A DNA stretch of 64,000 nucleotides, from NCBI GenBank assembly GCA_020627925.1, contig JAHDFY010000003.1, positions 1-64,000 on the forward strand, written 5' to 3'. Made by a program: the position numbers and the translations under genes. This stretch comes from a bacterium. Lineage in GTDB: Bacteria; Patescibacteriota; Gracilibacteria; Absconditabacterales; Absconditicoccaceae. Shown here piece by piece: positions 30,816 through 41,700 of this stretch (positions within the stretch are counted from its first letter, which is position 1; every line of letters starts with the position of its first letter). The notes beneath the pieces are model-generated. The model did not search any database. It was not told where the DNA came from and saw only the letters and a list, made by a program, of their open reading frames with translations.

Positions 30816-33737
30816 ATGAAAACAAAAAAAATCTTACTTTCGTTTTTCTGTCTTGTTGTGTGTCTAGCAAATCTGATGGGACAATATTCCTACAGGACAG
30901 ATTTGTCAATTATTACTCCTGATACTATTGGGGATGGCGCTTACCATGGTATCGGTCTTATGCCACAAGTGGTTGCATTCTCTCATGTAGAAGGTGATTC
31001 TCTTGTCTTCTCTGTTGCAAATAGAGACGATATCTCAAACACAATTGTGACAGGTTATAAACCATTTACTAATGGCATTTGCGCTGAGTTACTCAACTCA
31101 AGTGGAGTTGTGATTAGTGAACGAGTATGTATTGCATCGGGCGATGCTCATGCTACATTAAAGATGCATAAAAGCAATGTCTCTGATTCGATGCAAATAC
31201 AACTGAATGCATATGATTCTTTGTATGCATTTTGGTTTGTAGATCCTACCATGACACTTTATGCTGAATCTTCTGTAGAGAAGCTTATGACGCCCACTCC
31301 TGCTGCATACTTGAATGGAACGACCTTGAATGTTGAAGGAAACTTTGATATTCGCTCTAACTCTATTCAATTGGCCATATTGCAAGAGCCAAGCAGCCCA
31401 GTTCCTCTTCATGTGTGGAATGGAGTAACGGGGTTTCGAAAACCAAACCTTTTGGTGACGGTTGATGATTCTCTGGATCTCAATCGAATTACTTACACGG
31501 ATGAAGATTGGGTAAGTGTTCGTTCTTTGAGTAATAGCGGTCTTGTTCAGTCAAATTGGTCTTATCCTGTTCGACTGAGCCGATTACCTAGCTATCCGCT
31601 CAAGCAAGCAATTATTGCAACCAATACAGTCAAGGAAGATTCTTTCTCAATTTCTATAGAAATTGATGGCAGAATTACACCTACGACAGGAAATATTCGT
31701 ATTGTTGTTGCCCCCGATGATGGGACAGCGATTACTTTGACTGATTCTGTTGCTCCTTTTGTGACACAATCAGAGGTATTTAATCGGCTGATACCAGTAA
31801 ACACTCTTGTCGATGATTCGACAGGACTGTATCATATTGGTCCATTAGATACTGCGACCAACTATGTTGTGACGGCAACCTATGGAGATCCTTATGTTCT
31901 CAATGGCGCTCATCCAATGTTTTGTAACTCTCACGCAGTTGCAACAACAGGTACGGCTCTACATCAAATGTTAGAACCTGAACAGTGTGACGTAGTGGTG
32001 ACGGATACGGTATGGTTTCGCTTTGAGGGTAATCAATATCCGACGATCACCTTGCAAATAGATAGCATGGATACGGTAGGAAATTGGGTATCGCTCTCCA
32101 ATCAAACTTATGTACCAACAAGTAGCGAATGGAAACAAGTCGATGGAGATATCTACATTGCAATATTACTCCCTGCAGCAAATACTTATCGATGCAGTGT
32201 TGATGGGGGAGTTAGCTATACGGTATTTTCTTACCAATCTGTTAACTCTAATAGTTCGTGCCAATCATTTGTGATTCGACACGATATAGCAAGCAAATCG
32301 CTCGCTTACCAACATGAAACAGTGATATTTTATGCACAAGTACTAGGAGACAGTAGCGGAATACAGAACATGAAACTTGAAATAAACAACAATTCTCAAA
32401 CGTATGCGCCACAAGAATATCAAGCACTTTCTCTTGGTGGTGGAGCATTTATGGGATTTGCCATTCTTGGTGATACAGGAATATACCAAGCAAGGTTTTT
32501 TGATTCAACGACAAACATATCATCACAATCACAAATGGTGGTGATAGTAGAAGACCCTTGTATTGGTGGACAACAACCAATTGATTTTGCAACACCAATC
32601 GCGCATATAGGGACTTGTTTTGCCAATGCAACAGGATGGGTACAACACCCTTCTAATGACCAAATGGTGGGGATTGATTCACTTGCTCAGTCGTGGATTT
32701 TTACAGGAATGGAATGTGATTCAACAATAATTGCGCCATGTGATCTTCGTGTGATCCAAGTCAGACAAGGATGTCCTACGCGTTGCGATACTTCAGGTAT
32801 TGATCTTCATTGCAACGAGTTCGGTAATTACATTCTTGCTCAGTCTGTTGAATCTGGATGGTTTGTTCGTATTTCTCATCTCAACACTATTTTGGTAGCA
32901 GAGGGAGACAAAATTCGAAGAGGACAATCATTAGCACTTGCTGGTTTTACCGGTGAATCTGACGGAACCATGATATCATTGTATCAAATGCCTAATGATT
33001 TATGGGATCCTTCTATGCAAGACAGTGCATCTTACAGTAAAAATTTTGTTATGGATGCTACATGTCCAAGTGTTACGACAAAGTTAGCTATGCAAGATGC
33101 CTTGTTGGCAAATGTTCAGAATGGTTATTTACATGCGGTAGCATCATTTACCAATACGAATACTCAGTTGTTTGAAGGAACTGTACAATTGGTTATGTAT
33201 CGAGACAACCAGGTGGTAAAAAGTGCAAATACATCACCAACGATTATCTCTTCTACGTATCAACAAATTGCTCCAGGTGGTATCGTCGATATGGAAGAGG
33301 AGTTGTCTAATGTTTCGTTGCTCAGCAATCATACGGTAGCATTGCGCTACAAATCATGGAATCAAGATCACTGGAACTTAGTTGTTCCAAGACAGATACA
33401 CAATGGAGTGGAAGATATTCAATTGCATAACCCATTTCGTATTGACCTCTCTTCATCACTCGTTCTGCACACCCCAAAAGGAACAGAGAAAGGAACGGAG
33501 TTGACACCAATGACGCATGTGTATCCAAATCCAACCAATGGCGTTCTGTTTATTGATCTTGCTCATAATACCAACATACTTGCTACGGCCCTCTATGATA
33601 TTCATGGGCGACAAGTAGTGAGGCAGAATAATTCATTACAAAAAATACATCTGAACGAGCTTCCTGTAGGGGTGTATGTACTTCGTTTGGAGCTTGATAA
33701 TGGATGTTTTAGCATCCACAAAGTAGTAAAACAATAA
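30816..33737 (+). CDS. Large secreted protein with type IX secretion C-terminal domain and degenerate M23-like domain
   Basis: 973 residues. Signal peptide (MKTKKILLSFFCLVVCLANL). Repeated beta-sandwich modules fill about 30-560. A cysteine-rich segment (about 590-680) leads into an M23/LytM-like fold (GNYILAQSVESGWFVRISHL, KIRRGQSLALAG) that lacks the usual HxH zinc ligands. The last 80 residues match a type IX secretion (Por) sorting domain: VYPNPTNGVLFIDL, LYDIHGRQVVR, LPVGVYVLRLE, ending VVKQ. By my count it has about 60 glycines, none encoded by UGA, and mostly CGN arginine codons where neighbours prefer AGA. It looks imported from a Bacteroidota-like genome. No type IX machinery is in the window. 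Confidence 0.85.
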   Translation: MKTKKILLSFFCLVVCLANLMGQYSYRTDLSIITPDTIGDGAYHGIGLMPQVVAFSHVEGDSLVFSVANRDDISNTIVTGYKPFTNGICAELLNSSGVVISERVCIASGDAHATLKMHKSNVSDSMQIQLNAYDSLYAFWFVDPTMTLYAESSVEKLMTPTPAAYLNGTTLNVEGNFDIRSNSIQLAILQEPSSPVPLHVWNGVTGFRKPNLLVTVDDSLDLNRITYTDEDWVSVRSLSNSGLVQSNWSYPVRLSRLPSYPLKQAIIATNTVKEDSFSISIEIDGRITPTTGNIRIVVAPDDGTAITLTDSVAPFVTQSEVFNRLIPVNTLVDDSTGLYHIGPLDTATNYVVTATYGDPYVLNGAHPMFCNSHAVATTGTALHQMLEPEQCDVVVTDTVWFRFEGNQYPTITLQIDSMDTVGNWVSLSNQTYVPTSSEWKQVDGDIYIAILLPAANTYRCSVDGGVSYTVFSYQSVNSNSSCQSFVIRHDIASKSLAYQHETVIFYAQVLGDSSGIQNMKLEINNNSQTYAPQEYQALSLGGGAFMGFAILGDTGIYQARFFDSTTNISSQSQMVVIVEDPCIGGQQPIDFATPIAHIGTCFANATGWVQHPSNDQMVGIDSLAQSWIFTGMECDSTIIAPCDLRVIQVRQGCPTRCDTSGIDLHCNEFGNYILAQSVESGWFVRISHLNTILVAEGDKIRRGQSLALAGFTGESDGTMISLYQMPNDLWDPSMQDSASYSKNFVMDATCPSVTTKLAMQDALLANVQNGYLHAVASFTNTNTQLFEGTVQLVMYRDNQVVKSANTSPTIISSTYQQIAPGGIVDMEEELSNVSLLSNHTVALRYKSWNQDHWNLVVPRQIHNGVEDIQLHNPFRIDLSSSLVLHTPKGTEKGTELTPMTHVYPNPTNGVLFIDLAHNTNILATALYDIHGRQVVRQNNSLQKIHLNELPVGVYVLRLELDNGCFSIHKVVKQ

Positions 33738-33792
33738 CAAAATATCTTGGTTGCAAACCTAATTGATGAGAAACCAAGACTATCTACTAGTA

Positions 33793-33829
33793 AGCCAACT
33801 TTTCTTATGAGGAAGAGTTGGTTTTTTTT
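33793..33829 (+). terminator. Terminator after the type IX-tailed gene
   Basis: CCAACT...AGTTGG hairpin followed by TTTTTTTT; an earlier CTTGGTT/AACCAAG stem (around 33748-33780) precedes it. Confidence 0.75.
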
Positions 33830-34469
33830 ATAAAGACAATACAAATCAATCAAAATTGTGCGATTCTTTTGTTTGATGATGTATACCATAAAGATCAATA
33901 GCAACATGCGTCACATCAAAAGAATAGGGAAGAAAACGTTCTATTTCTTGCTGAAGTATACTTGCTCATGTTTTATTCTCACCTTCTCCCAATGTTACAT
34001 GAGGCTCAAAACATTCCATCACTCTTGTATATCCATATTTATTGATCATGTTTACTTCAATCGGAGTGAGTAGATTATTAGCTATTCTCTTTTTATCCTT
34101 TTCTCTTTGTAAATTTTCTCTGATTGGATTGACAATGCTAATGATATCATGGTGTAACTGTACTAGTGAGTTGCTTTTTTCAGCTAATAAAGAAAAAAAA
34201 TAGTTATCTTTGTGAGCGTTGTGGCTTGCTTGTACTGATGCAAGTGTCACAGTTGTATGGGAAAATGACTGAAGAGGAAGGACTGCAGAGAGTTTTTTGT
34301 GTTTTTGCTGATCAAATCTACACAAGTAAAGCGTGATATGAGGAGTAAGCTCATGATAGTTTTGGTGATCAGCACTCTTCGTTTTTGCATGGTGTATAAT
34401 CTGACACATTTGCTCTGGGAGTGGTATGCTGATACCAACAAAAAGTTCGTAGTCACTTATTCTTTTCAT
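33828..34469 (-). CDS. 2H phosphoesterase (2'-5' RNA ligase-like)
   Basis: 213 residues. The two hallmark HxT motifs are TPHITLYLCRF (around residue 43) and FEPHVTLGEG (around 156), about 110 residues apart as in the family. Two UGA-glycines. Members hydrolyse or form 2',5'-phosphodiester or 2',3'-cyclic phosphate bonds in RNA. Its exact substrate is not visible. Convergent with the preceding gene, ending inside that gene's terminator. Confidence 0.82.
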
Positions 34470-34567
34470 GAAAATATAGTAAATGACAAAAAATAATATT
34501 ATTCACATATGGTAGTTATTGTTTGTATCAATACTAGCAAAAGTCAAAATGAAAGTAAGCAATGTAT

Positions 34568-34595
34568 TTGCATTTTTGTAACGAGAAAGTACAGT
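34568..34595 (+). promoter_or_regulatory. Promoter of the GyrI-like gene
   Basis: -35 TTGCAT (34568-34573), 16-bp spacer, -10 TACAGT (34590-34595). Confidence 0.4.
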
Positions 34596-34620
34596 GTACA
34601 TAACAATTTATTTCATCATA

Positions 34621-35175
34621 ATGATAATGAAATTTTTTGCTCAACTGTGTTTGCTTATTATTGCTGTTATTGCATCAATATGGTGATATCATTGATGATT
34701 CTCAACACCAGAAGTGCAAGAGGAGGCAATGGAATCATTCACTATTGTGACATCGTATTACAAAGGAGACTATGCAGACACATTTAAAATCTTTGATGAG
34801 GTAGAGTATCGAGTGGAGTTGGATGGTATTGATGCACAACAACATGTAGGAATTTACCATGATGATCCTAGTCACGTTGCAGTAGAAGATTTGAGAAGTG
34901 ACATCGGAGTGATTGTGCAAAGTGATAGCGACATTACCTTATCACAAAATTACCAAATTATGACTATCCCAGCCCGTGATGTGGTAGTAATTGACTTTCC
35001 TTATGTGACTCCTCTCTCGATCTATGCAGGAATAAAAAATGCTCATCCTGCTATGACCAAATATATGACAGAAAAAGGCTACTCACTTGATGTTCCAAGA
35101 ATGGAAATATATGATCCAGAAAACAAAGTAATAAAATATATAGCAGAAATACAAACAAAGGAAACAGATCTATAA
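34621..35175 (+). CDS. Membrane-anchored GyrI-like small-molecule-binding domain protein
   Basis: 184 residues. Short N-terminal anchor (about 3-20) with three UGA-glycines just after it, then a GyrI/AraC-effector-like domain: AVEDLRSDIGVIVQ, YQIMTIPARDVVVIDFPYVT and the C-terminal VPRMEIYDPENKVIKYIAEI. This fold binds small hydrophobic ligands, or DNA gyrase in GyrI. The anchor suggests it works at the membrane rather than as a regulator. A second ATG (34627) is an equally good start. Confidence 0.75.
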
Positions 35176-35256
35176 AGCAAAACAAGAAGAATTATAGACT
35201 ACAAAGAGATATTGACTACGTATTAAATAAAAATACAATATGTCAATGTTTTTTTA

Positions 35257-37698
35257 GTGGCGAATTGTCTGATGGAGATAACTAGGTTAGTGGTGAGTGA
35301 TGTTGTTGTTGCAGGAAACGAGAGAGCCACAATATTTGATTGTATCGAAAATTTACAAATTATACTCAATAATACACAAAAAGGCTTGTTGCATTGCTTA
35401 CTTATTAATCATGGAGGAAGTATGCAGAGGACTGCTTTGTACGAATTGTTGCTGGGCAAAAGAAAGGCTCTTTATTGATCTATTGCTCTTGATGGAAAAC
35501 AAATAAAAAACCATCTTGCTTATAACAAAAGTGAACTACAGGTTTCTGGCTTCTATTATCAGCCATGAGAGCAGCCCTCAAACCCATTGATTTCGGGTGA
35601 GCCAATGCAAACATCACTGCTTTTGGCAATGGGTTATTGACCTACTGATCAACAAGGAATAAAAAAACTTGAGGGAATTTTAGAAGCAATGGAACTTTCT
35701 AGTGATTATGAAAAAACAATGAAAATTGTTTGATGAGAAAAAGAATGAGTATGGTGAGAGATTTTTACCAAAACAATGCTGTCGTGATTAGCACTGATGA
35801 GAAATGACGAAGAATCGTATCAGTGGTGGCGTATGTTACATACTTATATGCGCAAGAGAGTGCCTTTTTTGCCTATATGATGAGCAAAAGAAATAACCTC
35901 AAACAAGAAAAAACCTAAACTACTTATTGCAGGAGAACCGGAAGCAATGAATTATAACCTGGGAGAATATCGAACAGCAATTAATTTTTTTCGTCAGCAT
36001 GGTATCAATATTTTTCATGTTGGTTGTTCTCTCCCTGACGATACTGATTATGTGCATTATTATCCGGATACGTTGTCCGGGAGGTATATTAATACACTTT
36101 CATTTGATAATCATCAATTAACCAAAAAGAAAGTAGCTGACTTTGTATACAATCATGACGCGAAATATTTTATGCCTAGCGAAAAACCAGAGTCTATTAA
36201 TTTTTTTTCTGGGGTAGATGCAAAAAAAACTTGGCGATGATTGGAACAGGAAACTCTTTCATGAAACCAAAAAAAATATGGACTAGAAGCGAATAATTAT
36301 ACAAAATTATTCACTCTCAAAGATGTTTCATTGCAAAAAAATAGCCTCAAAGATGTGTTGTGAGCAGCATTTCCTTATGGCGATAAGCCAGAAAATGTAG
36401 AACAGATGAGAGGCGTACCATTGGCAAGTGTGCAGTGATCTCTGGAGTACCTTAATCTATGCTATAGTGATGTACCACAGTGGGGAAATTTTTCGTGAAA
36501 TTTGTTTATTACGGTAGAAGGAATTAGGCATCTTATTGAGTGAACATTAGAATATCACCATATTCGTTTGGAGCGTTTTGGTGTACATGGCGACAATGTT
36601 TCATTCAACGATACGACCGATAAATCATCTTGGCCAGAGAAGCACTTTTGAAGGGTACATAAATATATCTCTGTTATACAGTTGAAGCGTCTTCTTTGCA
36701 ATTATCTTTTTGATTTTTTGCAATTGCGTGAAGTTTTTGACAAAGAATATCATGAGCAAAAAGCTTCATTGTTGTTTACTACTGCAAATGCTAAGACAGT
36801 GGTAGCAAAACAAAAAAATAGCGTAAAGCATTCTTTACAACAGTGAAAAATTCCTGGTTCAGAGTTTTATAAATATTCTTCAGTAGTCAAAGCATACGAG
36901 TCGCTTCGTCAAACAGAGTCATATCAAAAATATATGGTCATCCCTGAGTATAAACTAGTTACAAAAGTAATGAAAGAGAGTGTTTTGTCAGGACAAAAAC
37001 AACTTATTGTGGAAATAGGACATGGAGACGGGGAATTAATAAAACAAATTTCCCAAGAAAATGAACAAATAAAAAATATTCCTAAAGCGTTTTTTGATGA
37101 AAGCATCATGATGGGAATGGCGTTACGCAAAAATATAGCGAGAGATGAATTGCATTATACGGCATATAATAGCAATTATTTTGATGCAACACAGATTCAC
37201 GCTCAAAACAATAAGGCAATACTTATTTGTGGTCTTTTGCATAATATGAGCGTAAAAAATGGCGAGTTGCAACAATTTTTGCAAAAAATATATCAAACAA
37301 TGCATGGGACAGATGAGTTAATCCTTGCACTGCCGGGCGAACAAACCAAAGAAATGATACAAAAAATATATAGTTCAGACATATTGATCGAAGCTTTTTC
37401 TCAAGAAGTGGTGCAAGGCAAACCTCCTTATGGTGAGGTAATGAAAAGAGAAATGTCTTTTGATGAACAACAAAAAATGTATCAGGCAAAAATAAAAATT
37501 CTGAAGCCTTTCACGTATCAACTTGGATATAATGAAACGATAGACGTTCCCGCTGGTGTGCTTCATGGTATTCCTTCCAGAAGAGAGGGACCTGATTTCT
37601 ATAGCAACTATTTGCTACAAGCAGGGTTTACGCAAAAAAATATCGTCGTCTATTATGATCAAAAAACAAAATATCTAGTGCTTCGTTGTATAAAATAG
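35257..37698 (+). CDS. 813-residue protein with methyltransferase-like C-terminus
   Basis: One frame across about 18 UGA-glycines. Start is GTG at 35257 or ATG at 35272. The N-terminal 70 residues look like a small helical domain (LLHCLLINHGGSMQRTALYE). The middle (about 230-300) has a Rossmann-like stretch, KKPKLLIAGEPEAMNYNLGE. The C-terminal 250 residues resemble a class I SAM-dependent methyltransferase of the EgtD type: LIVEIGHGDGELIKQI (motif I, around residue 582), KAFFDES, ILICGLLHNMSV, and a long beta-rich extension. The substrate is unknown. It stands alone between the GyrI-like and TrmB-like genes and may act on a peptide or surface molecule. Confidence 0.65.
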
Positions 37699-37704
37699 CT
37701 GTTG

Positions 37705-38448
37705 TTATTGTGGTTCCAACGATGTTCGTACTAGTGTGAATATTTGTTCTAGTGTGTGATATAGGCTCTTGCTATGAATAATGAGTCAGGATAGTTCCTG
37801 GTTATTAAAAAGAGATAGGTATATTTTGTCGTTATCAAATAGTCATATTTCATTGGTCATGGTAAACAAAGGATTTTGGATGAGGCGTGTTTCCTTGTAA
37901 TATTTTTTGTCTAAAGAAGCATACCATTCAGCATCTTTATTGGATTGCGGACTGATAACTTTGGCAAAAATTTTTGCTTTGACTCTTCTTGGTAAAAAAT
38001 CTTCCCTCAGATAAGTCATTAATTTTTTGTTTGCTACTCCAGGGCCTACAAAGGCAAGTATGTCGGTTTGGGAATTGAGGAGGCTTTCATATATTTCTTT
38101 GATTCCCTCTATTCATTCAAAGAATTGTACTTTGGGCTTGTTGGCAAATTTTTCGGCGATAGCCATTAATTCTGGAACTGCTTTATGAAAAGAGTCTAAT
38201 TTTTGTTGCAATCTTGATGCAAGAGATTGAGGGGATATAACACTATAATAAGTAGTGTTTTTTTTCTTCATACTAGAAACAATCCCCATCGCATGAAGGG
38301 ATTTGAGAATATCATAAGTGCTGACTCTGTTGATCTTTGAGTGTTTTGCGATGGTGCTTGCAGGGGAAGCTCATAGTTCAAGTGTTTTGAGATAGATGAG
38401 TGCTTGTTTTTCGCTGAGACCATATTCCTGAAGCTTTTGCTGTAGCAT
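37705..38448 (-). CDS. TrmB-like transcriptional regulator
   Basis: 247 residues. N-terminal winged helix (residues 1-75: LSEKQALIYLKTLELGASPA and RVSTYDILKSLHAMGIV) as in TrmB, then a C-terminal sensor-like region (QFFEGIEGIKEIYESLL, ILAFVGPGVANKKL). Four UGA-glycines, which hide the frame from standard-code gene callers. It is divergent from the amino-acid-binding lipoprotein gene and may control it. The 176-base gap holds a symmetric AGTACT pair. Confidence 0.8.
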
Positions 38449-38469
38449 GATAATGATAAACAATAAATT

Positions 38470-38489
38470 AGTACTGTAGTTATAGTACT
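38470..38489. promoter_or_regulatory. Candidate operator for the TrmB-like regulator
   Basis: AGTACT (38470-38475) and AGTACT (38484-38489), together TACT-N8-AGTA, a dyad like that of TrmB operators, in the divergent intergenic region. The rest of 38490-38624 is AT-rich with no other clear element. Confidence 0.4.
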
Positions 38490-38624
38490 TTTTTTGCATA
38501 ATACAAATATATTAAAATATTTTGTCGAAAAAAATCTACAACATTATGATCTTACTATAGTTTGCTAATATCTTATTAATAACTAATTATCAAAGAGTAT
38601 TTAGCTAGATAATAAACTATTGTA

Positions 38625-39785
38625 ATGAATATTAGTAGAAATATTTTGACAATATGATTGATGGGAATCACTGGAATTATTGCAGGTTGTGGAAATACAA
38701 CAACACCAATTTCACAAACAAATGATTATGTAGTAAAAGTAGGGGTTATTGCACCGCTTTCTGGTCCTGGTTCGACCTATGGAGAAGATGCTGTTAATAC
38801 CTATGAAATAGCACGTAAGCAATTAAAAGAGCAGTATCCTCATGTGACACTTAACCTGATTTATGAAGATGGAAAATGTGGTGCAAAAGATTCTGTTTCT
38901 GCTGTGCAAAAACTTATTGCAGTAGACAAAGTAGATGTTATTTTGGGATGAATTTGTAGTGGAGAAACTATTGCTGCAGGAAAAATTGCCCAACAAAATA
39001 AGGTGCTTATGTTGTCGCCTACTTCAAGTTCTCCAGTGATTTCGTGACTAGGTGAGTATGTTTTTAGGTTTTGGAATGATGTAGAAGCTGTTGCAAGTCT
39101 ACGTCATTACATAGAAGAGCAAGCAATCCAAAAAGTAGGAATTATCTATGAAAATACCGAATACAGCGAATGATTGCAAAATGAATTTGCGACTAAATTT
39201 GCATGAGAAGCCATTCTTATTGAAAAGTTTCAGTCAGAAGATAAGTCTTATGACATCATCGCCAAAAAATTACGTACAATGGAAAAAAACGTTGATGTGG
39301 TGTTGATCGTGACGCAGTCAGAAGCGCCACTTGCATGATTGATCAAAGCATTTGATAGTGAAGGCTTAACGCAAGCCCTTCGCGGAAGAATTTATGCGCC
39401 ATATTTGGCAACGAGTAGTGCATTTTTGGATGAAGTAGGTATGGAATTGGCAGAGTGAATGTTGGAAGTGCAAATACCAGGGAGAGATTCATTATGAACC
39501 AAGGCAAAAAATTTCATTACAACCTTTGAAAAAGAGCATGAAGTACAAAGTGTTGACTTTGCTTTGACGCTTACAAGAGAAGGAATTGAGTTGATTGCGC
39601 AGGCAGCAAGCAAAGGACACACAGATACTGAATCGATGAGAACATATTTCAACCAAATCACAAAAGAAAACCCTCAAAATGGCTTTTTTGGTAGCTATTA
39701 CTTTGATCATAATGGTGATGCTCAAGGGTTGACTTATATCGTACAGCAAATTCAAAGCGGGGAAGTCGTCGTGCTTGGAGAGTAG
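38625..39785 (+). CDS. Branched-chain amino-acid ABC transporter substrate-binding lipoprotein
   Basis: 386 residues. Lipoprotein signal with lipobox IIAGC (Cys about residue 22), then a periplasmic-binding-protein fold of the LivK type: VGVIAPLSGPGSTYGEDAVN, YEDGKCGAKDSVSAVQKL, MLSPTSSSPVISG and IYENTEYSEG. Seven UGA-glycines. About half its residues match the second binding protein at 48404-49558 by eye, including the unusual EDGKC motif. It has no permease or ATPase genes of its own and may share the livH-livM-livG transporter. Probably regulated by the divergent TrmB-like gene. Confidence 0.88.
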
Positions 39786-39795
39786 TTGACGTTAT

Positions 39796-39837
39796 AAAAC
39801 TATGAAGTTATTTATTGACTTTGTAGTTTTTTTTCTT
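39796..39837 (+). terminator. Terminator after the orphan binding protein
   Basis: AAACTA-T-GAAGT / ACTTT-G-TAGTTT hairpin plus T run. Confidence 0.7.
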
Positions 39838-39875
39838 ACCTATCGTATACAATAGAGTTATTAAAAAAAAGAAAT

Positions 39876-40055
39876 ATGAAAGAAACATCAAATAAAAATA
39901 AATTACCTTGGTATGAATCAAAAATAATAGTTATTCTTAAAAATATTTTTGTAGGAACTATTATTTTCCCTTGTGTAATGGTCTTAGGAGTATTTGGCCA
40001 AGCAGCAATGTATCTGTATACATTGGTATCTATGCTACGCAATACAAAAAAATAA
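39876..40055 (+). CDS. Small single-span membrane protein
   Basis: 59 residues: a basic N-terminus (MKETSNKNKLPWYESK), one hydrophobic helix (about 17-47, IIVILKNIFVGTIIFPCVMV) and a basic end. No UGA codon. Short but bounded by terminators on both sides, with a plausible leader, so probably real. No family recognised. Confidence 0.5.
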   Translation: MKETSNKNKLPWYESKIIVILKNIFVGTIIFPCVMVLGVFGQAAMYLYTLVSMLRNTKK

Positions 40056-40061
40056 TGCTCA

Positions 40062-40104
40062 ATCAAGAAACTGGACACTCTATGAAGTAGTCAGTTTTTT
40101 TTTA
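40062..40104 (+). terminator. Terminator after the small membrane protein
   Basis: AAACTGGAC...GTCAGTTT hairpin followed by a T run that reaches the stop codon of the opposing znuB. Confidence 0.6.
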
Positions 40105-40932
40105 TTTATTGGGTAATGATTTTGCGAGGACAGCAAAAAATAGCATCATGAGTAATACGGTGACGATCATGGGCCCACTTGCTATATCAAACAAGTAAGA
40201 ACTAAACAAACCAATCACAACACTACTGACTGAAAAAACCAAAGACCAATAAATTCATCATGTAAAGTTACGAGCAACAAGTTTGGAGATATTGGGAGGA
40301 ATAATGAGAAATGAAGTAACAAGCAAGACTCCAATAATTTTGATGCTGAGTGCGATAGCCAAAGAAAGCAATACCGTATAAGAGGTGTTGATCCAAAAGA
40401 GTGAAATCCCTTTGCTGCGAGCTAATTCTTCATGGAAGCTGACTTGAAATAATTTTTTGTAACAAGCAACAAAAAAACACAACGTGAATGCAGTCAAGAG
40501 AAGACTACTTTTCATGTCTATGCTACTCACGGCAAGTATATCCCCAAAAAGAAAATTGGTAATGTTTGATTTGTAGCCAGAGACAAATCCCAGCACAATA
40601 AGTGCACAAGCAAGTCATCATTGTGAAACAATTTCATTGATAGAGTCATTAGAAAAAATGGTTGCACGTTTGAGGATCGTAATCATACTCGCCCCAATAA
40701 ATGCAAAAAAGATCATACTAGCATATAACTCAAATTCTCAAAGCAGTGCAATAGTCACTCACAAGAGAGCAAAATGGGAAATACTGTGTGCAATGTTTGC
40801 TCATTTACGAATCAGGATGAAACTTCCAAGAAGTGCAAAAACAATCGCCAAAGAAATTCCTGTAACGAGAGCGTATACAAAGAAATTAAATGAAAGTGCT
40901 TCTCTAATGAGTGTGATGAACTCAGTGATCAT
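40102..40932 (-). CDS. znuB: Zinc/manganese ABC transporter permease
   Basis: 276 residues with about eight membrane helices, the ABC-3 metal permease family. LIRKGANIAHSISHFALLG matches the family start, and the inner loop YKKLFQVSFHEELARSKGI carries the EAA-like ATPase contact. Ends with a helical stretch and KSLPNK. About eight UGA-glycines. Starts 29 bases inside the end of the ATPase gene, so the two are translationally coupled. Imports Zn2+ or Mn2+ handed over by the binding lipoprotein. Confidence 0.87.
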
Positions 40933-41623
40933 GATGGTGATGATAGGGCGCTAAATGATTACCAAATATTTTTTTGAAATGAGTATCCTCACTTACCTCG
41001 GCAGGTTTTCCCATACAGCAAAGTTTTTTGTTGAGACAGATAACACGATCAGATTGAGCAAAAACGGTACGAAGATTATGTGAAACGAGTACTATTGTCA
41101 TTTTTCTTTGTTTGTTGAGTTCCACAAGAAGCTCAAAAAATGCATCCGCTCACATTTTGTCGATACTTGCTGTAGGTTCATCAAGAAGAAGAATAGCAGG
41201 TTTGCTACAAATGGCTTGTGCGATCGTTATTTTTTGTAATTCTCCTCACGAAAGTTTACCCAAAAAAGAATCGATAAAACCTTCCATTTTTATGTCACGC
41301 AATGCAGCTATAATATTCTCGTAAGGAACTCAGGGATTATAGAATTGTATAAACTCTTTGACCGTCAGCGGTATGGTATGATCAAATTGTAATTTCTGAG
41401 GGACATAGCTAACAGGATTCGCGGTCGTTGTTACCGTTCATGAATTGGGTTTATAGACTCACGCAAGCACTTTGAGTAATGAAGTTTTTCATGCTCCATT
41501 GGGCCCTATGATACTAATAACATCTTCATTGAATAAATCAAAGGAAACATTTTTTAGTACATGTTTCTTTCAAAAAGAAAGTGAAACATTACGAACAGAG
41601 ATAACAGGCTTTTGATGTTTCAT
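40904..41623 (-). CDS. znuC: Zinc/manganese ABC transporter ATPase with His-rich tail
   Basis: 239 residues. Walker A GPNGAGKT, Q-loop YVPQKL, signature [14 protein letters not shown], Walker [11 protein letters not shown]-loop VLVSHN. The first glycine after Ala in Walker A and one signature glycine are UGA. The C-terminus is histidine-rich ([15 protein letters not shown]), consistent with metal sensing or storage. Reads into the permease gene with a 29-base overlap. Confidence 0.9.
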
Positions 41624-41639
41624 TATGACCATCAAAATA

Positions 41640-41668
41640 AAAAACTACCTGTAAAGGTAGCTTTTTTA
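41640..41668 (-). terminator. Terminator between znuA and znuC
   Basis: Reverse strand GCTACC-(TTTACA)-GGTAG followed by TTTTTT. It lies inside the operon, so it may lower znuCB expression relative to znuA. Confidence 0.65.
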
Positions 41669-41700
41669 TAACAAAAATCAATTAAATATAGCACTGCTTC

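Noticed and set aside
32580-33050. Active M23 metallopeptidase in the type IX-tailed protein
   Set aside because: The fold pattern is present, but the zinc ligands (HxxxD and HxH) cannot be found, so it is called degenerate.
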